In this document: piece after piece, positions 60,290 through 64,000 of the stretch
Numbering within the stretch: position 1 is the first letter of the stretch
How the letters are laid out: each line of letters starts with the position of its first letter
NCBI RefSeq assembly: GCF_000247695.1
Contig: NW_004624743.1
Location: forward strand, 5,826,136 to 5,890,135
Direction of reading: 5' to 3'
From: Heterocephalus glaber
Taxonomy: Eukaryota > Chordata > Mammalia > Rodentia > Bathyergidae
Length of the DNA: 64,000 bases
The notes under the pieces: model-generated
Told to the model about the DNA's origin: nothing
Seen by the model: only the letters and a program-made list of their open reading frames with translations
Databases searched by the model: none
Made by a program: the position numbers and the translations under genes

Positions 60290-60715
60290 CTACCTCTGAG
60301 TGCCTGAGGATTTGGGGAGTCATGCTTGATCTGATCCACAACAAGGGATAAATCCCAACCTCTAAACAGCCTGCTGAATGAATAAATCAGGCACAAGAGA
60401 GCACAGAGTTTATGATTCCATTTACAGAAAATGATAGCAAACTCTGAAACAATCTATACATCAGAGAGCAGATCACTGGTTGTCTAGTTGCCTGTAGTTG
60501 TGAAGAAAGGTGGAAGTGACTCTAAAGGTTAAAACAGGATTTTTTTTTTGGTGGGGGGGAATGTTTTCCATCCTGATTATAGTATTCGTCCCATGGCTGT
60601 GGACATTTGACAGAGCTTATTGCTTGTATATCTATAGTGGTCCATGTTATCTAGGTAAATTTTACCTCAATAAAATCGATTGAATTGAAAAAGGAAAAAA
60701 AGAAAGACAGACATG
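60290..60715 (+). mobile_element. L1ME-type LINE 3' end
   Basis: TTTATGATTCCATTTACAG, CAGAGAGCAGATCACTGGTTG, TTCCATCCTGATTATAG, CATTTGACAGAGCTTATTGC and TTTTACCTCAATAAAATCGATTG follow the L1ME 3'UTR ('gattccatttatatga...gatcagtggttgcc...tatcttgattgtgg...catttgtcaaaactcatcg...ttatacctcaataaagctgatt'), ending in the expected A-rich tail. Confidence 0.8.
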
Positions 60716-61770
60716 AACATTCAGACTATAATCTCAATGTTCTTGCTCTGAATCCATCAGAGAAAGGTTAGGGCTGGAGAGAGATCAGTACGTAAATCAC
60801 AAAGAAAAAAGAGGGCTCTGGGAAAGTCAACAAAGAAGAGAGAGAGTTAAACCTGAGAATGATTCATATTTAGTTGGATGGTGAAGGAAAAGAAGACAGT
60901 ATAGATTTTTAAAATAACCATGTAGCTAGATTTCTGCAGTTATGAGTCCCTTTAGAGATATTTCCAAGGTTCCTTGTTTCCAAATTTGACAACAATAAGA
61001 ATATAGGGGAACTTAAAATGAATCAGTTCTCCCAGTGTACTTTCTTTGATACAATCCAAACCCAAAATTCCAGGGTAACAATGTAGGGAGAGTGAAAATA
61101 GTAACACCATTCATTTCCACTTAATGTTTTCCCTCCTGATAAAGTCTTGCTTCTATCAACTGTTAGTCTTCTGTTAGGTTGTTTTCTAAGAAAAAAAAAT
61201 TACATCTTGTCCAGAGGGCCACATGCTACCAAAGCTGAGGAAAGATGAATATTTAAAGAGGACTTTGATTTCATTTTGGCCTCTACACAGCAAGGAGGGC
61301 AGAATAAATTTAGATAACTCTCTCAGAAACAAATGCCTGTGCCTGAAACTTTTGACATGGCCTCTTGTAGAAATTTCCATTTTAATCTTTACTATTTGAA
61401 AACTCCCAAACATGTTAAATAAATCCTCAAAGTCCATACCTGAGAAATCATGATCCCAAGAGTTGTTGGACTTTTTTTCTCAAATGCCATAAGCCAAAAT
61501 TTTTATTTTGATTTTATAACTGAGAGATTCTTTCCTGGAAAACTGATACCAGGGATGCCGATCCCTTCTAGGTATTTTTCTTACCTTTTTGAAGATTTTA
61601 CTGTGAAAAGCCCTGTAAGAATATGTGTTCTTTTCAAAGTAAAATACCACACTTTGATAAAAGGTTACATGGATATGCATTAGTATATGTGACAAACATT
61701 GGACATAAACATAAATTCTGCAAATAATTTAGTAATTACTTCGTCTTTTAATAAAAAGTTAATGAGTACT
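60716..61770. other. Unassigned AT-rich DNA
   Basis: Nothing identifiable. Opposing 77- and 71-codon frames at 61450-61695 are mutual shadows. Confidence 0.5.
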
Positions 61771-61900
61771 AAGTATCTTTCTGGGGCTGGGGATTTAGCT
61801 CAGTGGTGCTGCTGCCTGCCTCACAAATGCAACATCCTGAGTTTTATCCTCAGTACCAAAAAAACCCAAAACAAAAAACAAAAAATTAAGTATCTTTCTG
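61771..61900 (+). mobile_element. ID-like SINE with 13-bp target duplication
   Basis: Element 61784-61887: GGGCTGGGGATTTAGCTCAG (A box), TGGTGCTGCTGCCTGCCTCAC, CATCCTGAGTTTTATCCTC (mutated B box), AGTACC, then an A-rich tail with C interruptions. Flanked by AAGTATCTTTCTG at 61771-61783 and 61888-61900. Confidence 0.95.
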
Positions 61901-62730
61901 TAGTTATCCATGGCTCAATTTCCATGTTCCTCTGAATTTTGCTGTGGTTCATCAAAAAGCATGTCTTCTATAACATGGTAGGCAGCAGTACTGTTTCAAA
62001 TCCTATAAAGAGAATTACTGTACCTAGAAGTGTAACTCATTTAAATAGCAGATATTTCTTAAGAGGTTATTGTATGAGTCCCACTGTTTTTTAGACTATG
62101 AATATCCCCAAACAAACAAAGACAAATAAAAGAGAACGCAACTTCCTGAAGCTGACATCAACATATAAAGGTTAAACTAAAAGGAAGAGCTGAGGTAATC
62201 CATAGTATGGCAAAATAAGACAAACTTCTAAAAATCGGAAGTATCATTATTCCTGGACTTTGCATAAATAGTACGTTAAGTTAAAATACTTCAAGTGTTG
62301 ACAGCCAAATAGGGTTAAGTAAGTTTTAAAATTTTTTTGTCAGAATTGAAAATTGCTTCAGATATTTTCATAACACATGAATATTCAACATCAAAATTCA
62401 TAACATCTGGTATATTTATTCAGTATAATTTTATTAATTGCATAGGCAGTAGGATGACAGAATTAATCAGTGGCATGGCCCGAATACTGAGTAATTTGAA
62501 TTAGAATGTTAGAATGAGATCATTAACAGTCTGCCTTTTTGTCTAATGACAGCGTATCTACTGCAATTACCAGCAAAGAACTGGATAATAAAATACCCAG
62601 CCAAGGGGTGAGCTTAGGTGCACATAGTATGTGTAGTAGAGAACACCAAAAACAACGACATGGGAAACATTATGGATTATCAGTGAATGTTAATGGAATT
62701 TACTTAAGTGGATGTTGTAGTTAACCAAGG
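61901..62730. other. Unassigned AT-rich DNA
   Basis: No gene or repeat recognised. Confidence 0.5.
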
Positions 62731-62739
62731 AAGAGCACA

Positions 62740-63240
62740 AACACCTTTGCTGTTGCTCTTGATGGTCTCCGAAGGTGCACATTTCCTTCCCTGGAGAGCA
62801 GGTGGAGGAGCATCGTGAACTTTCACCAGGGATTGTTCTTTTCCATCCTTCCCTGCAGACACGACCTTCAAGGATGGCCTCACAGGGGCATTGTCTCCAG
62901 GCTCTCTGTCGCTTCTTCAGAATGCAGAAGGCCTGGGGTTAGGCCAGGCCCTCTCCGTCCTGAGCAGACCACACCTCTTGTACAGGAGGCTCTGCTGCCC
63001 TATGGCCATCCTGCTTCCCTTCCTTAGCTGCTCTCTGCGCTCGCCACTCCACACCGAGGGCACTCATGGTTCCCCAGCTGGCCCCATGCCGGGTGTCTCG
63101 GTCTCCCTTTCCAGTTTTCACGTCCAGATCTCTTCTCAATAACTCGGCCTGAATATGCTATTTCTGTTCCGCTGGGTCTCTGACTGAAATCCAGTGTCCC
63201 GCAGTGACTTGGAACCAGCACTATATAGAAAAAGAAAATA
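62740..63240. other. GC-rich block of unknown nature
   Basis: About 500 bp of CT-rich sequence with CpGs (CTCTCCGTCCTG, CTGCGCTCGCCACTCC, ACACCGAGGGC, ATGCCGGGTGTCTCGG). It ends CTTCTCAATAACTCGGCC then TTCTGTTCCGCTGGGTCTCTG, which has an LTR-like polyadenylation and U5 flavour on the plus strand. Plus frames of 70 and 83 codons and minus frames of 66 and 65 codons overlap and none looks like a known protein. Either an unclassified ERV LTR or a regulatory CpG-rich element. Confidence 0.45.
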
Positions 63241-63890
63241 CTAGAGACTGGAAAAAATTGTAAATTCTACTTCCTGTCCTACAGCTTCCTTTGAACTGGT
63301 TCGTGGATTGTATGTATTTTTCTGTGTGCGTGGGTCCGTTCTGGTTCTCATGGGACCGTGCAGCATTGGAGTACAATGTGGAACAGAAGGGCACATCATG
63401 CATTTACCCTGTAAAATATTTCAGCTATTCTTCCCCACCAACGATTTCCTAAATTAAATAACTGCAGTATCTCAGGGTACTTACCAGGCTTTCCCCACAT
63501 ATAACACTTATTTAAACTGCATGATTCTATTATAGCAACAAGGAAACATCTCACTAAACTCATGTTTGTTTCATACAGAAACACAATGATCACTTAACTT
63601 ATATGTTATACTATAATTTCCTGACATTAAACTAAATAAATATATCACCATTTAAGCATCATCAAAATATGAATTATTTGTGTTGTTCATATTTTATTGA
63701 CTTTACATTTATCTACATATAACATTTAAAGTTTAAAATATATTTACAAAGTACTATAGAGAAATTAGATTACAGAGAGAATGCTTTAGAGTAACAGAAA
63801 TAACGGAAATATAAAGTCATTTAGATATTTAGAGAATATTTAATTCTGTTCCTTAATATGGTCATTATTTTAGGAAATATGTTGGTTTAT
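63241..63890. other. Unassigned AT-rich DNA
   Basis: No gene or repeat recognised. Confidence 0.5.
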
Positions 63891-63892
63891 TT

Positions 63893-64000
63893 TGGCACGG
63901 TGGCACATATGCACCAGGTGGTTCAGGCTACACAAGAGGCTGAGTTTGGACAATTACTCAAGGGAGGAATTTCAGGTTTTGTCCAGCTGACACACCATAG
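63893..64000 (+). mobile_element. 7SL-derived (B1/Alu-like) SINE, cut by window end
   Basis: GGCACGGTGGCACATATGCACC, GGTTCAGGCTACACAAGAGG, CTGAGTTTGGACAATTACTC, AAGGGAGGAATTTCAGG parallels the 'ggcatggtggcacatgcctgtaatcccagctactcaggaggctgaggcaggaga' sentence. Strongly diverged and incomplete at the window edge. Confidence 0.6.

Overview
This window reads as AT-rich, intergenic (or deep intronic) nuclear DNA from a rodent. I find no protein-coding gene, rRNA, functional tRNA, snRNA, operon or CRISPR array. All open frames are short (148 codons at most), most lack any family resemblance, and many lie inside recognisable transposon sequence. The rodent assignment rests on 7SL-derived B1 monomers (24114-24244 on +; a degraded one at 55446-55558 on -) and on a family of about 75-100 bp tRNA-derived, ID-like SINEs with readable Pol III A and B boxes. 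The ID-like copies carry a GGTTCC-type insertion after the A box and many end in GGTACC. That is unlike mouse or rat ID, so a non-murid rodent (beaver/kangaroo-rat or mole-rat/guinea-pig side) is my guess, not a demonstrated fact. All family names were recognised by eye from remembered consensus features; no database search was run.

Layout. 1-2.8 kb: unassigned AT-rich DNA. 2.8-4.4 kb: a MER1-like hAT element, an MLT1-like LTR and a long alternating purine-pyrimidine GT/GC tract. 7.2-8.65 kb: a composite endogenous-retrovirus locus, with a MaLR internal remnant, a reverse-oriented 561-bp LTR nested in it, a 383-bp MaLR LTR and a primer-binding-site-like segment after that LTR. 10.4-12.2 kb: two converging L1 3' ends, one interrupted by a SINE. 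16.45-16.86 kb: a solo MaLR LTR with a 5-bp target duplication. 20.9-21.5 kb: a reverse MaLR LTR carrying a 37-bp minisatellite with a three-unit higher-order pattern. 23.2-27.7 kb: a dense nest of L1ME-like, B1, MLT1-like, L1 ORF2-to-3'UTR and ID-like copies. 28.5-30.5 kb: three LTRs. 32.6-34.2 kb: a CpG-containing island, a GT microsatellite, an ID-like SINE and a class-I-like LTR. 35.4-36.2 kb: L1 ORF2 remnant. 36.9-44.1 kb: further LTRs, a MIR and L2-like pieces. 44-64 kb: mostly unassigned AT-rich DNA with a MIR, an old L1M 3' end, an L1ME 3' end, two SINEs with perfect target duplications and a GC-rich block near 63 kb.

There is no gene set working together here. The history is one of layered retrotransposition: old mammal-wide MIR/L2/MER1, then MLT1 and L1M/L1ME, then rodent MaLR and B1, then the ID-like SINEs, several of which still have perfect 13-17 bp target duplications. 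I did not find a credible undescribed biological system. The most notable observations are the higher-order minisatellite inside an LTR, the LTR with internal sequence on both sides, the 51-nt Z-DNA-prone tract, and two CpG-containing islands in an otherwise AT-rich desert.
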